This document shows, one piece after another, positions 34,845 through 46,029 of a stretch of DNA of 64,000 nucleotides. A program made the translations under genes and the position numbers. Below the pieces are notes generated by a model. It had not been told where the DNA came from. It made no database searches and saw only the letters and a program-made list of their open reading frames with translations. This DNA is from Musa acuminata AAA Group (lineage: Eukaryota; Streptophyta; Magnoliopsida; Zingiberales; Musaceae): NCBI RefSeq assembly GCF_036884655.1, contig NC_088335.1, positions 48,954,001 through 49,018,000 of the forward strand, in the 5' to 3' direction. The stretch's first letter is position 1, and each line of letters starts with the position of its first letter.

Positions 34845-35708
34845 ATGTATCAATCTACTACTCAGTAGTTTGAACCTGTGATGAGTTGCAAATGTAACAG
34901 AAGTGGACGACGGGGAAGGGAAACACGAGCGTCCATATAAAGCCCCCGAGGAAGGGAAAACAGGGGATGAGATTGCCGCTGGTTTCGGCTCATAGTTGTT
35001 TCCCAGATACAAGGGGAGGCTTTTGCTTGTTTACGGATAAGAGTCTGACTGCATTGGAATCAGTGAGACGGATGGTTTGGTAGGAGAAAACGTGTGGCTA
35101 AAGTAGAACAAAAGGCACACGGATCAGAGACCTGTGGGCTGCACCAGTAAACTGGGAATCTAACGGTGGACCAGCCATCCTTGCTTGGCTTGGCGATCCT
35201 GTCGAGATGTGAGGTTTGTTCTCTCTCTCTCTCTCTCTCTCACACGCACACACACATCTTGAGTCGAGCAATTGGGGATGGATTCCGTTCTTAGTCTTGT
35301 TTTTGTTTCGGTAACAAAGGTCACTCAGCATCAGTCTCTTGCTGGATCGATAATAGCATCTATCTAAAACAAATTCTCTCTCTCTCTCCGTTTTTATTGT
35401 TCTTGTCTGAGCTGAGATCGGAGAGAGTGATCTTACGAAGATGTGACTGATTTAGCATAGCTTCTGCCGATGGATTTCATGTCATCCTTTTCTCCATTTA
35501 ATCAGTTCCATCAAATATATATGAGTTAAGACGAGAAATGCCACAAACATCTTGAAGAAGCTTATCCACGCCATGAAAAGGCCTCATCATGTTCGAACAA
35601 TTCAGTATATATTACTGCAAAATCGGATTGTTTTTACATAGGAGACGTAGGCTGAACAGAGAAGACGGATTTGGTTCATCTTTGAACCAAACACAAAGAG
35701 ACCTCTCT
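34845..35708. other. Type B promoter and spacer, block IV
   Basis: Same layout as 3044-3934 but more diverged. It has a (CT)n/(CA)n run at about 35220-35255 and a CT-rich run at about 35376-35390. A stretch present in the other blocks after GAGCTGA is partly missing near 35415. No extra gene is seen. Confidence 0.55.
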
Positions 35709-35984
35709 CTAATTGGGACCCCAACAGCTCAAGTACACGACCGTCCTCAGTGCCTCCTCTGCTTGCTTGGCCTTCGCATCCGCCGCTTGCCACTCTCTCC
35801 TCGTGTCGATGGAGGAAGATGTCCTCTTGGCCTGAGACAAGGAGCCTACGGTGTTGTTCTTCGTCCGCTGCTGCAGAGATCTGAGGACGTAGTTCCACCG
35901 GCATAGCCCCGCTTGGTCCTTGAGCGCTTCCACTGCGCTCATGCTAGCCGCGACAACGAAACAAGCCCTGCTTGCAAAAGCCAT
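35709..35984 (-). CDS. DUF3774 type A copy 6
   Basis: This 91-residue protein starts MAFASRACFVVAAS and ends YLSCWGPN. It is a distinct type A lineage with RTKNNTVGSL in place of RAKSSMGSL and a DAKAKQAEEAL segment. TATATAC on the minus strand within CCAGTATATAAGG (about 36081-36093) lies about 100 bases upstream. The coding frame has drifted from the block I-III copies while keeping the core and tail, which suggests selection. Confidence 0.9.
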   Translation of the reverse strand: MAFASRACFVVAASMSAVEALKDQAGLCRWNYVLRSLQQRTKNNTVGSLSQAKRTSSSIDTRREWQAADAKAKQAEEALRTVVYLSCWGPN

Positions 35985-36495
35985 ATCTTTAGCCTATGAA
36001 AGAACTGATGAGTGGCAAAGAAGATCTCAGTAGATCGTGAGTGTCTCAATCTGATGCCGAAGAAGGAGAGGGAAGGGTGTCCAGTATATAAGGCTACGGT
36101 AATCGAGGAGGATGGGAGGAGAGGGTATGGAAGAGAAAGAGAACCGGGGTGCGCTGCTGCTGGTTTCTTGCTTCTCACTCCCCCTTCCCCTGATACCAGC
36201 GGCCATATTGCTTGTTTATTAGCTTCCACATGGTTGGATTTGACACCGCGAGAGTGACGCCAAGGAACTTGGCAGCATATGTATCTTGGATCTGTAATTT
36301 GTATAGTATAGTATAGTATAGTATATATATATATGGTTTCATCCAATAAATTTATATCTGAAATATTAATTTCAAGATGATATACGTATTTATTTATCTC
36401 CGGAAAATTAAGCTACAAAATCTGCATGTCCATAATAATAATGGAGATGATCAGAAAACCCAAGCGAGACGAATGGCGTCGTCTCTACAACACTC
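35985..36495. other. Type A promoter and AT microsatellite
   Basis: Promoter of the gene at 35984, then a (TATAG)n/(TA)n microsatellite at about 36300-36333 and AT-rich sequence. No additional gene. Confidence 0.55.
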
Positions 36496-36774
36496 CTATT
36501 TGGGTCCCCAGCAGTCCCAGTATATGAGCTTGGACAAGGACGTCTCGGTGCGCTTGGCTCTCTCCACCGCTCCCTCCCCTCCTTTCCTCCACTGATCAAC
36601 GGACGACCAAGACATCCTCTTGGTCTGAGAGAGCGTCGCCATGCTGCGTTTCGCCCGCTGGTGGAGGGACCCAACCATGTAGTTCCATCGGCACAGCCCT
36701 GCTTGATCCTTGAGCGCCTCCACAGCCGCCATGCTCGCTGCGATTATCAACGAAGCCTTGCTTGCCGAAACCAT
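36496..36774 (-). CDS. DUF3774 type B copy 5
   Basis: 92 residues from MVSASKASLII to YWDCWGPK. It is the most diverged type B copy of this part: NYMVGSLHQRAK in the core, MSWSSVDQW, and DCW in the tail. TTTATATGG (36858-36866, minus) precedes it. The frame is open upstream to 36990 but the family N-terminus starts at 36774. Confidence 0.9.
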   Translation of the reverse strand: MVSASKASLIIAASMAAVEALKDQAGLCRWNYMVGSLHQRAKRSMATLSQTKRMSWSSVDQWRKGGEGAVERAKRTETSLSKLIYWDCWGPK

Positions 36775-37540
36775 ACGTATCAATCTCCTGCTCTGAGTTT
36801 GAATCTGTGTAACAGAAGTGAGTGTTCGACGGGGAAAGGGAAAGAGCACACGACAGTCCATATAAAGCCCGGAACGGAGGGCGGCTTCAGGGAAGGGAGA
36901 GGTGGAGGAAGGAGGAAACTGGGGATGAGATGCTGCTGCTGGTTTTGGGTTGCTGTTGTTTCCCAGATACGGAGGGCTTTCGGTAGGCACTTAAAAAATA
37001 TCCATCTACTAAAGCAGAAGCAAAGCCACACGGATCGAAAAATGGTGGGCTCGACTTGCAGTGGGTGCACGAGGAAACTGGGAATCCAGCGACGCAGATA
37101 TGGATTGTTCTGTCAGCTGGGTTGTCCTGTTTATTTGGTTTTTGCCTTCAGCTCTGGTTAAGAATTAGGGTTCGATCAATATCAATAATGATGCTCGAAT
37201 TACGAAACAAGTAACTATATCAATACATAGATTCCTTTGTTGGTAACTCATCTGGAATGACGCGAGCTTAGCCATCCATCATTGCTGGAAAGTATTTGTG
37301 TGAGTTGAAAACTGTGGTGAAAGTGTAGGAAGTTTACTGTCTCACCGAGAAAGAGAACACTTTGGCGAAGAATTCAGATCGATGGACACAAGGAAAACAT
37401 TTCTAACATGCTTATCCACGCCATGAAAACGCATCATCCATCATGCACGCTCCAAGAATTCAGAAGAAATGGTTGATGAATATACATCATCAAAGCTGGA
37501 TAATTTACAGTGGAGAAGTAAGCTGAAGCAAAAGGATCCT
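36775..37540. other. Spacer between type B copy 5 and type A copy 7
   Basis: Promoter of the type B gene up to about 36900, then unique sequence. The segment 37420-37540 (downstream flank of the next gene) is repeated at about 42522-42640, which links these two type A genes as a duplication pair. Confidence 0.55.
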
Positions 37541-37816
37541 CTAATTGGGACCCCAACAGCTCAAGTACATGACTGTTCTCAGCGCCTCCTCCGACTGCTT
37601 CCCCTTCTCCGCCGCCGCCTGCCACCCTCTCCTACTCCTGTCGACGGAGGAAGATGTCCTCTTGGCCTGAGACAACGACCCCATGCTGCTCTTCGCCCGC
37701 TGCTGTAGGGATCTGAGGACGTAGTTCCACCGGCACAGCCCCGCCTGATCCTTGAGCGCCTCCACCGCGCTCATGCTCGCTGCCACCACCACACAAGCCC
37801 TGCTTGTACAACCCAT
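37541..37816 (-). CDS. DUF3774 type A copy 7
   Basis: 91 residues, MGCTSRACVVVAAS to LSCWGPN. It differs from copy 5 by Val for Leu at residue 9 and Leu for Val in NYVLRSL. TATA form CTTATATATTGC at 37914-37925 (minus). The open frame continues upstream to 38152 and is rejected as the start, because it passes through the promoter. Confidence 0.9.
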   Translation of the reverse strand: MGCTSRACVVVAASMSAVEALKDQAGLCRWNYVLRSLQQRAKSSMGSLSQAKRTSSSVDRSRRGWQAAAEKGKQSEEALRTVMYLSCWGPN

Positions 37817-38279
37817 CTCTTCAATGCCTCCCGAGTGCAAAGAGGAAGTAGCTTGTAGTTCTCTTCTCTCGATCTGATGCAGCAGTGGGAAGGGAATTGT
37901 GTGCAATATATAAGGCCACAATAGTTGAAGACGATTAGAGGATAAGATAGATGGGGGACAGAGGGAAGAGAAGAGTGCCGCTGCTGGGTTTGTGCTTTCC
38001 GATCCCTTTTCCCCCAAACCAGGGGCTCTATGCCATTTGCTTATTGGCCTCCACTTGCTGAACTGGACCCAGCGAAGTAGATTGGCGGCGTGTGCGAACG
38101 CACGTACCTGGGTGAGGTTCTTCTGACCTGTATGCATAATATGCGTTTGCATATGAGGAAAATATTGGTTTTGATAGGATAAATAATAATCCGGTCAAAA
38201 CTCATCCCATCATCTTGATTAAAGAAGTCACCTCAACAATAGCTAAGAGAAGGTCTACATGCATGCATTGAAGCCAAAT
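37817..38279. other. Type A promoter region
   Basis: Matches 27923-28300 with an insertion of about 8 bases near 37937. No gene. Confidence 0.55.
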
Positions 38280-41000
38280 GATATCACGACACAAGAAGCC
38301 ATCCTCCGCCTATCTCGAACAAGCCAAAAGTCCTAACAAAATATATAATCACAGGTGTCCTACCCTGACGTCATTTAGAGGATGCACTCGTCAACTACCA
38401 CAATCGATGATCCCTTAGCAGGGTAAAGGACACCCTAACCCAACATTGATTTTACACCATCAATCACTCAGGTATAAAACCTAAGCCCCCAAGTCAAACG
38501 GGGGTAGGCAGACTCTATCTCAGCTCTTCTAAGATCTACTAAACCCCCTTTACATACTCTACTAACTTCGGTATCGGAGGGATCCGGTCGGGACATCCCC
38601 CAATGTCGATCGCTTGTGCAGGGCTCATGCATATCTAAGGAGTACCTCGGAGTGATACTAAGCACCTTTAGACAAGGCCAAGGCACCCCTCGGGATGACC
38701 TAAAACTTCTCCCAATAGACAAGTTGCACCTTGGAACGATCGTGAGTCAACTACCATAAGCCAGCAATGCTTTAGAAGTCCACTTGCCACCTCGGCTACT
38801 CGCTTGAGTCGCCTCATCCGTGTAGGCACGGACCCCAAGGATGGGTCTACACCTTCGGGATCGAACTAGGTTGTGTTAACTCTCCGGTCAATAGTACTAA
38901 GGTAACAACATTTTAGCACTGGAAGGAGGGCCCGAATGTCGCAAGAATGTTCGTCCACAACTTCTCCTGATGAACTATCATGGACTTAACTGAAATTGCC
39001 TAAGCCATGAGGCACCATTGTGGCAAAGTCACAGACTTAGCTTGAGTTTCCTAAGTCGTAAAACACCCTTACGCTAATTTCTCGAACTTAGCTGAGATTG
39101 CCTAAGTCGTAACGTGCCCATGCAATATGCGTCCACAAAAGGTCAATCAATTTGTAACCTCACTCAAGCCTTGAAAGACCTGTAAAAAAGAAAGTTAATT
39201 AGTTCAAAAACAAGTGACGAACAGGTCCCCACGTCTCATAAAAAGGGAAGCTTTATAAGCGATTCAATGAGCACCTTATGTGCATGAGAGAAAAGAGAGG
39301 AACAAGAAAAACAAGGACTTTAAAAGGTTAAAGGAATAGTTACAAGTTTATAAACAACTGCTCACTGGGTGTTGGGTGCGAAGGCAAGTCCCCATCAAGT
39401 TAACATACAAACTTATGAAGATTTTTCAATGCCTGACACTACCCCGAAGCTCCATTTTCCTTGGTGCCACTCGGGAGATTCTAGGGTGCTGAGATGGCTA
39501 ATATTTTAGGTGTAGTAACGGGCTATAGAAAACAACCATGGCACATGAAAATAAAGTCATTTTGGGACAGTTTTGCCTGACACAACGAGTGGTTGCACTA
39601 TAGCACTGAACCTATTCGAATATATATTTTTACAAGAAAAAACACATAAAACCAAGGCAAAATATGCTGCCAAGCATTTATACATATATGCAAAAGTGAC
39701 GAACGGTTCGTTGAATGAAGTTGTGTGGGTGTGCGACGATCGTTCGTGTTAGAATGCTCTAGTAAAGAAGCGCTGCCACTGGTACTTGATGCCTTCAGAT
39801 GGGAAGGACAACTTATCTCCTTCCCTCAGGTGGACACCTTCACCTTGGCACAAACACCAGGATGTCATTGACATTTTGGGACTGAGTGCGGGACACCTAC
39901 TCAACCCATTTGATGCCTTCCTAAGACTCACCCATCAAGTGCAGGTACTTGTTGGTGTGATGTAGGTGATTGCCCCTCTCCTACCCCAACTAACGCAGTA
40001 GGCAATCTCAACACTACGGCCAGCAATCCAATCCCTACTCGCCCACTTGCCTCAAGGAGTATCCCTAGCCAGCTCCCAACAAGTGCCCCCGAAATGCCCT
40101 CACCAAGCTGAGGTGGCTCTCGAAGCGTGAATACCCCCGATAATAGAGCTCAGTGCCCCATCATATCGCAAGGTGTCCATGCCCAGATCGGGGTCACAGT
40201 TCATTAACTCGATAGAGAATTCACTCAAAGTATAACTTCGGGCCTTGAACCAGCATCTAAACGATGTACAAAAAGAATTTCTGCATTTAAAGGACGAATA
40301 CGACACCTCAAATGCCTCCCCATTCGCTCAAAGCATTCAAGAGGAGCCCATTTTGGCTAACTTCTGCCCCTCATTGCTAGAGGCCTTCAATAGTAGCTCT
40401 GACCCAATGGAGCATACTATAGCTTTTAGGGCTTAGATGTCGTTATTCGACACATCAGACACCTTAATGTGCTGGGCATTTCTCACGACCCTAAGTGGGC
40501 TAGCTCGAGAGTAGTATAGTCGCTTGAAACCCCTCTCGATCACCTCCTTCCTATAGCTTGCAAAAGAATTCGAGCACCATTTTCTCGCTAATGTACCCCC
40601 AAAGCCATCTGTAGCCATGTTGCTCGGGTTGAGATGGAGGGAAGATGAGCTTCTCTCCTACTTTATCGATCAATTTATCGATGAGATTCGAGGGATCCCA
40701 TATGCCCATCCCTCGTTGGTAACCTAGACTTTCATGATGGGTCCGAGGCGTACATGCTTCTTCTAGTCACTAGTGGAAAAAATGCTCACAACCATGTTCG
40801 AAATGCTGCAAAGGGCCAATCACTATGTATCCGTTGAGGACATGATCTCAAGTTGATTAGTCAGAAAATATATTTGAAAAATTATATAACAAGTTGATTG
40901 ATCATAAAATATATTTGAAACAAGAACAGAGATGAGACCAACTATCACAACTCAATTCAATTAAAAATCTAGAAGAAAAAGCAATCAAAGCAACAAGAAC
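38280..41000 (+). mobile_element. Degenerate Ty3/gypsy element interrupted by an inverted LTR
   Basis: The leader and spacer (38280-38972) and the gag part (39751-about 40870) are colinear with 4480-6420. The gag keeps EEPILANFCPSLLEAFNSSS, then a stop, then a decayed capsid. Between 38973 and 39750 lies minus-strand LTR sequence of the chromovirus family, absent from the other copies. Confidence 0.7.
38973..39750 (-). mobile_element. Inverted solo LTR of the chromovirus family
   Basis: Reverse-complement similarity to 24509-25284: the 'ggacttgccttcgcacc' and CTCAGTGAGCAGTTG segments appear here as CTCACTGGGTGTTGGGTGCG, and GTGACGAACGGTTCGTTGAA at about 39696 corresponds to the LTR start. 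No internal region is present. It splits a gypsy copy at a site that is continuous in blocks I and III (CTGATGAATGCTCCAGTGAG near 5270). Exact ends and target duplication are unclear. Confidence 0.65.
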
Positions 41001-42639
41001 TTCAATAAAGGACCAAACAAGATACCTCCCGGACATATGAGTAATACACAAAGTCATCATCCTCCATTATACCATTAAAGCAATAACTATAGTGGCAACT
41101 TCAATCCAAACAACTTAAAAAATAACTTCAACTGCAATTATCAATAATTCTGGCATTCCAACAATAATAATCAACAAAAAATCATCTACTAGCTCTATGA
41201 GAAAATTGGGCACACAATAAAAATTTGTCGATCTGGACCCAAGTCCACTACTACACCTAATTGGCCTTAAGAAACATCATGACTACTTTGATTGCTCATC
41301 CAAGTAATTGAATTATTAACTATATTATCATTGGTGATAGTAATAAAATCTCTATTACTCACATTGATCTCACGATACTTAATCTACACAAACACTTTTA
41401 TACTCAATGATGTTTTATGTATACATCATATTAAAAGGAATCTTATTTTTTTAATTTTATAAATAAAATAATATATTTATTAAGTTTTTTTTTACTTATT
41501 TCTTGTAAAGGATATGAGCACAAGGGCATCCTTGGTTCGAGACTAGAATAAAATAACAACTGTGAGTGATCGTTAACTTCATAAATCACCCAACCAATCA
41601 TTTTTGTTTCAATTACTACTCCAATCAATATGTGACATCATCGCTTTCGTCATCCATCATATATTATTCAATGATAACTAATTTCTTATTACTCTCTTTC
41701 TATTTCTAAATCAAGTAGAATTGTAATATGCTTGCCTTAGTAATAAAAATCACATACTATCTTTTGGAATGTCTTCTATATTATGCTCCAAACAACTTGA
41801 AATTATTTATACTAATGTCTAAGACCTTATCCTAACCAATTCCTTTAATAATTTTAGATTTTATATTATTTTTATAAATTACTTTACTAAATATATATTA
41901 CTATATTCCCTCAAACATATGAAGTTATCATAGTTTTTACTCATTTTAAAAAAAGTGATCGAGAATTTCTTTCAAGCTATCATTAAAATAATTTACTTTA
42001 ATGAAAGAGGTGAATACTAAGCTATGATGACTTACCTCTCAACTAGTTGGCTTTGCTCAATGAAAGCATTGACACATAACTGAAACATGTCTCACCCTCA
42101 TACACTAAGCATCTATGCAGCTAATCTTTTGATCAATAATCTTTCAAACTATAGTCTACCTCATTAAACGTATACTCACATTTAATCCTACAATATTAGT
42201 TATTTAAAAAATTATTTTATAAAATTATAAATTTTTAAAAACTCAAAATATTTGATTGTTTATGTTATTCATGATTACATCCTTATACTTTATATAAATT
42301 AACACCAAGATCCAAACTTTATATCTTTAATGTTTTAATGTTATAATTCTGAAACTCAAAGTATCATGTCATATTATCTTTGTTACATCTTTCCCTTTCA
42401 AAATCTTGTTCCTTCGTCAATATAAACCAATATATTGAAACGCATAAACTTAATTAAATAAGTGTCACCAACTCTTCACAATTCTCATACTTTCGACAGG
42501 CAACCCTGCTTGATCCAAGCCATGAAAACGCATCATCCATCATGCACGCTCCAAGAATTCAGAAGAAATGGTTGATGAATATACATCATCGAAGCCGGAT
42601 AATTTACAGAGGAGAAGTAAGCTGAAGCAAAAGGATCCT
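41001..42639. other. AT-rich intergenic region
   Basis: No gene or clear element is seen between 41001 and about 42480. From about 42522 it matches the downstream flank at 37420-37540. The first part may be the eroded tail of the gypsy copy. Confidence 0.45.
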
Positions 42640-42918
42640 CTAATTGGGACCCCAACAGCTCAAGTACATGACTGTTCTCAGCGCCTCCTCCGACTGCTTT
42701 CCCCGCTCCGCCGCCGCCGCCTGCCACCCTCTCCTCCTCCTGTCGACGGAGGAAGATGTCCTCTTGGCCTGAGACAACGACCCCATGCTGCTCTTCGTCC
42801 GCTGCTGCAGGGGTTTGAGGACGTAGTTCCACCGGCACAGCCCCGCCTGATCCTTGAGCGCCGCCACCGCGCTCATGCTCGCTGCCACCACCAAACAAGC
42901 CGTGCTTGCACAACCCAT
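42640..42918 (-). CDS. DUF3774 type A copy 8
   Basis: This 92-residue protein starts MGCASTAC. It has Ala for Glu in VAALKDQAGLCRW and an altered NYVLKPLQQRTK stretch. One extra Ala in WQAAAAERGKQ makes it one residue longer than the other type A copies. The tail YLSCWGPN is intact. TATA form CTTATATATTGC at about 43011-43022 (minus). The older divergence fits its position at the far end of the array. Confidence 0.9.
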   Translation of the reverse strand: MGCASTACLVVAASMSAVAALKDQAGLCRWNYVLKPLQQRTKSSMGSLSQAKRTSSSVDRRRRGWQAAAAERGKQSEEALRTVMYLSCWGPN

Positions 42919-43490
42919 CTCTTCAATACCTCCCGAGTGTGAGTGCAAAGAGGAAGTAGCTCCTAGTTCCCCACTCTCGATTTGATGCAGCAGTGGGAAG
43001 GGAATCGCGTGCAATATATAAGGCCACAATGGTTGAAGAGGATAAGATCATTGGGGGACAGAGAGAAGAGGAGTGCGCTGCTGCTGGTTTTGTGCTTTCC
43101 GTTGCCATTTCCCCGATACCAGGGGCTAATGCCGTTTGTTTATTGGCTTCCACTTGACTGAACGCGACCCAGCGAAGTAGATTGGCGGCGTGTGCCAACG
43201 CACGTACCTGGGTAAGGTTCTTCTGTCCTGTATGTATAATATGCGTTTGTATACGAGTAAAATATACGTTTATACGGTGGTATTAATATATATATGTATA
43301 TATATAAATATATATATGAATAAACAATGGTTGATAGAATTAAATGAGAGATAAAAATAATAAATAAAAAAATATATCATAATTCCATTTCATGAACATG
43401 CACAAACTCCATAAAAAATTCACCAATTCACTGCAAAATCTGTTCATCGTAATAGAGATGATAGAAACCTCAACAACAAGTAATTGCGTC
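42919..43490. other. Type A promoter and AT-rich spacer
   Basis: Promoter up to about 43200, followed by an AT-rich run with TA repeats at about 43286-43319. No gene. Confidence 0.5.
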
Positions 43491-43766
43491 TTATTTGGGT
43501 CCCCAGCAGTCCAGGTACATGATCTTGGCCATGGACTCCTCGGTGCGCTTGGCTCTCTCCACCGCTCCCTCCCCTCCTTTCCTCCACCTATCGATGGAGG
43601 AAGACATCCTGTTGGTCTGAGACAACGGCGCAATGCTGTGCTTGGCACGGTGGTGGAGGGACCTCAGCGCGTAGTTCCACCGGCACAACCCTGCCTGGTC
43701 CTTGAGCGCCTCCACCGCCGCCACGCACGCTGCGACCATCAACGAAGTCTTGCTCGCCGAAGCCAT
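43491..43766 (-). CDS. DUF3774 type B copy 6
   Basis: This 91-residue protein runs from MASASKTSLMVAAC to MYLDCWGPK, with HHRAKHSIAPLSQTNRM in the middle and a full VEALKDQAGLCRW core. TTTATATGG (43888-43896, minus) lies about 125 bases upstream, farther than in the block I-IV copies because the leader is longer. Its upstream sequence shares no long identity with other type B promoters beyond the TATA and the CGACGG..AAGGG region. Confidence 0.9.
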   Translation of the reverse strand: MASASKTSLMVAACVAAVEALKDQAGLCRWNYALRSLHHRAKHSIAPLSQTNRMSSSIDRWRKGGEGAVERAKRTEESMAKIMYLDCWGPK

Positions 43767-44873
43767 GCTTGCTTGTTACTGCTGAGCTGCTCTGGATCTC
43801 CGAGGAGATGGCAGTGAAAAGGGCTTTTGTGTGATCTTGGAGCTTTGGGTGGGTGATCGACGACAAGGAGGGAGAAGAGCCGCGAGTCCATATAAAGCGC
43901 AGCTGGCAGCTGGCTTTTACCGACAGGGATACAAAACTGTGGATGAGTTGCAGCTGGGTTTTGATTCCCAGCGATGGAACACGAGAAAAAGGTTTTGCTC
44001 GGCTTGCTAGGTAGTGCAAAACCATGAAACTTGTGCGGGCACCTGAAGTAGCCATGGACCGAAACCAGCAGCAAAAATGGTGGGTTTGGATCACGGTGGA
44101 CTGAAACCAATATGCGAGTGAAGGCGGTAAACCACCGCAGACAGCGTGCTCGGCACGAACTCGATTGCCTCGGTCACGCGGCGTCCTCAAAGTCAAGCTC
44201 ACCTGTCAATGTTCGACGGAATGACAAGCGACCCTCGGCCGACCCACCACACGACCAGCTGAAGCCAACCGACGCAATGGTTCGGCTAACCGTGTTGAGA
44301 AAATATTCATGAGATCAAAGTATGCTTGACAATAATCGTATATTTTCTTATTAACACGAAGATTCGGATCTGATGACAGAGCCTACCTTTACGATAGCTC
44401 AATTCGGTCATTTTAAATCCTAGCAAGCGTCCATGCACACCTCAGATCGGTGGAGAAACAGGTAATGCAACCTCACATCCATGTGACGATGAGTCATTGC
44501 GTCTCCTATCGTTGACTTGCATAATAAACGTACACAAACAGACCTTGAACGAGGCGAAACTCTTCTCTCTCTCTCTCGCTCTCTCTGATTGTGGACTCGG
44601 ATGTCCACAGGAAGGTGCGTAAGCCATGGGCGACGCCAGAACGAGTTGCCTTCAAAAGTACATATGGCAAAGCATAACTTTTGTTCGTAAACAGGGAGTA
44701 ATAAAAGGAGCAAGTGGGTTGCTGCCGGTGGATTAATTCAAATAGCGGCTGATACAGTAGAATAAGCACGTTGTGCTACCCCCACCACAAAGCACGTTGT
44801 GGCAGCTCTTGCCGAGCATTTAAGCTCGAGTCTGCCGCAACAGCGGGGCGGTCATCAACAAAAAGGAAGAAGC
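43767..44873. other. Intergenic region between oppositely oriented DUF3774 genes
   Basis: Promoter of the type B gene on the left. A (CT)n run lies at about 44563-44587. A repeated GCACGTTGTG (near 44767 and 44792) and a possible TATA-like AATAAAAGG near 44701 precede the plus-strand gene. No other gene. Confidence 0.45.
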
Positions 44874-45107
44874 ATGTGCAAGGCGCGGGACTGCAGGTGG
44901 GAGGCCACCTTCCGGTCGGTGCAGAAGAAGAGCGCCGGGAAGCTGCAGGACGAGGCGAGAGAGGCACAGCGGTCCCCCGACGGCGCGCCGGGTAATGCGG
45001 GAGCCGCCTCGTTTGGCGGGGAGAGGAAGAGGAAGGGCACGGTGGTTGTGAGGGAGAAGGAGAGGGCGGAGATGGCGATGCAGTTGATCCTCTGGGGGCC
45101 GAACTAG
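44874..45107 (+). CDS. Divergent DUF3774-like small protein, plus strand
   Basis: This 77-residue protein starts MCKARDCRW. Its CRWEATFRSVQKK aligns with CRWNYALRSL of the array genes, and the tail MQLILWGPN keeps the family ending. The hydrophobic Ala-rich N-terminus and the VEALKDQAG segment are missing after the chosen ATG. The frame is open upstream (a GTG at 44799 could extend it by 25 residues, reading VAALAEHLSSSLPQQ), but no other ATG is in frame. It is on the opposite strand from all other members. It could be a true separate subfamily member, a gene whose first exon I cannot see, or a 5'-truncated relic. Confidence 0.6.
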   Translation: MCKARDCRWEATFRSVQKKSAGKLQDEAREAQRSPDGAPGNAGAASFGGERKRKGTVVVREKERAEMAMQLILWGPN

Positions 45108-45540
45108 CAGTGTATTTGCCGGTTAATATGCTTCCTTGTTCCCTCGACCTATCATAATTCTTTGTTTTGGTTCGCCATCACAAATGATTTCTTGGGTGCT
45201 CATTTGACAAACCATTTGATTTGATTTGATTCGAGGCTTGTGTGAAGTTTTTTTTTATTTAAAGAAAAAAAGGAATTAAAAGCTTTAATAATGAAGTCGA
45301 AAGAAATAATCCATAATTTTTTTAATATATATAAGGAAGGATCTATGGACTGAATAATTTTATCATACTACCATAAGTTGATTATTATGGGTCAACATCA
45401 TATCTTGAATTAATTCTATAATTTTTAAAAGGACTTATGATTGATGTTCATTCCCTTTTCTCGTATCAATGTTAATGATGGAAGAACCTTAATTGTGTCT
45501 TTCTCTAATAATAAAATTTTGAAATATCTTAAATTCTTAT
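45108..45540. other. AT-rich spacer
   Basis: 3' flank of the plus-strand small gene, then AT-rich sequence without features I can name. Confidence 0.4.
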
Positions 45541-45790
45541 ATAGGAAAAGAGTTTTGGCCCAAATTGATAAATCATTTTCGACCCATATCACTTTATAAT
45601 AATAATTATAGGATCTTGGCTAATATCCTTATAAACTGTATCAAGGCTCACCTTTATAATCTCATTTCTGTTGAACAATCTGTGTTCATTAAGGGTAAAA
45701 GTATTTACGATAATAAGTTCTCTACTCACTTGATAACTCTAAAGGTAAATATCATTTTATTATGATCAAATTGGATTGAAAATGCTTGTA
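45541..45790 (+). mobile_element. LINE reverse transcriptase fragment
   Basis: An open stretch (45565-45765) reads FRPISLYNNNYRILANILIN, then a short gap, LISVEQSVFIKGKSIYDN. This is the signature of the fingers/palm start of plant L1-type reverse transcriptases (FRPISL..., QSAF..GR.I.DN). Nothing of the rest of the element is seen, so this is a small relic. Confidence 0.75.
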
Positions 45791-46029
45791 TTTCTTAAAA
45801 TAATATTAAACAAATGGTACACAAACTCTGACCTTTTTATCAAATCTTTAAATGCATCTCATGTCCTAAGTTTAGACACATAAATGTTTCGACCCGCATA
45901 AACAAAAATTTAAAGAATATTTTATGAAATATTTTGTCTCTATAAAATATTTCATGAAATACTCTGCCCCATATGATTAGGTATAAAAACACATCCTTAG
46001 GGTCTGATCTTTTTTTACCACTCGCGTTT

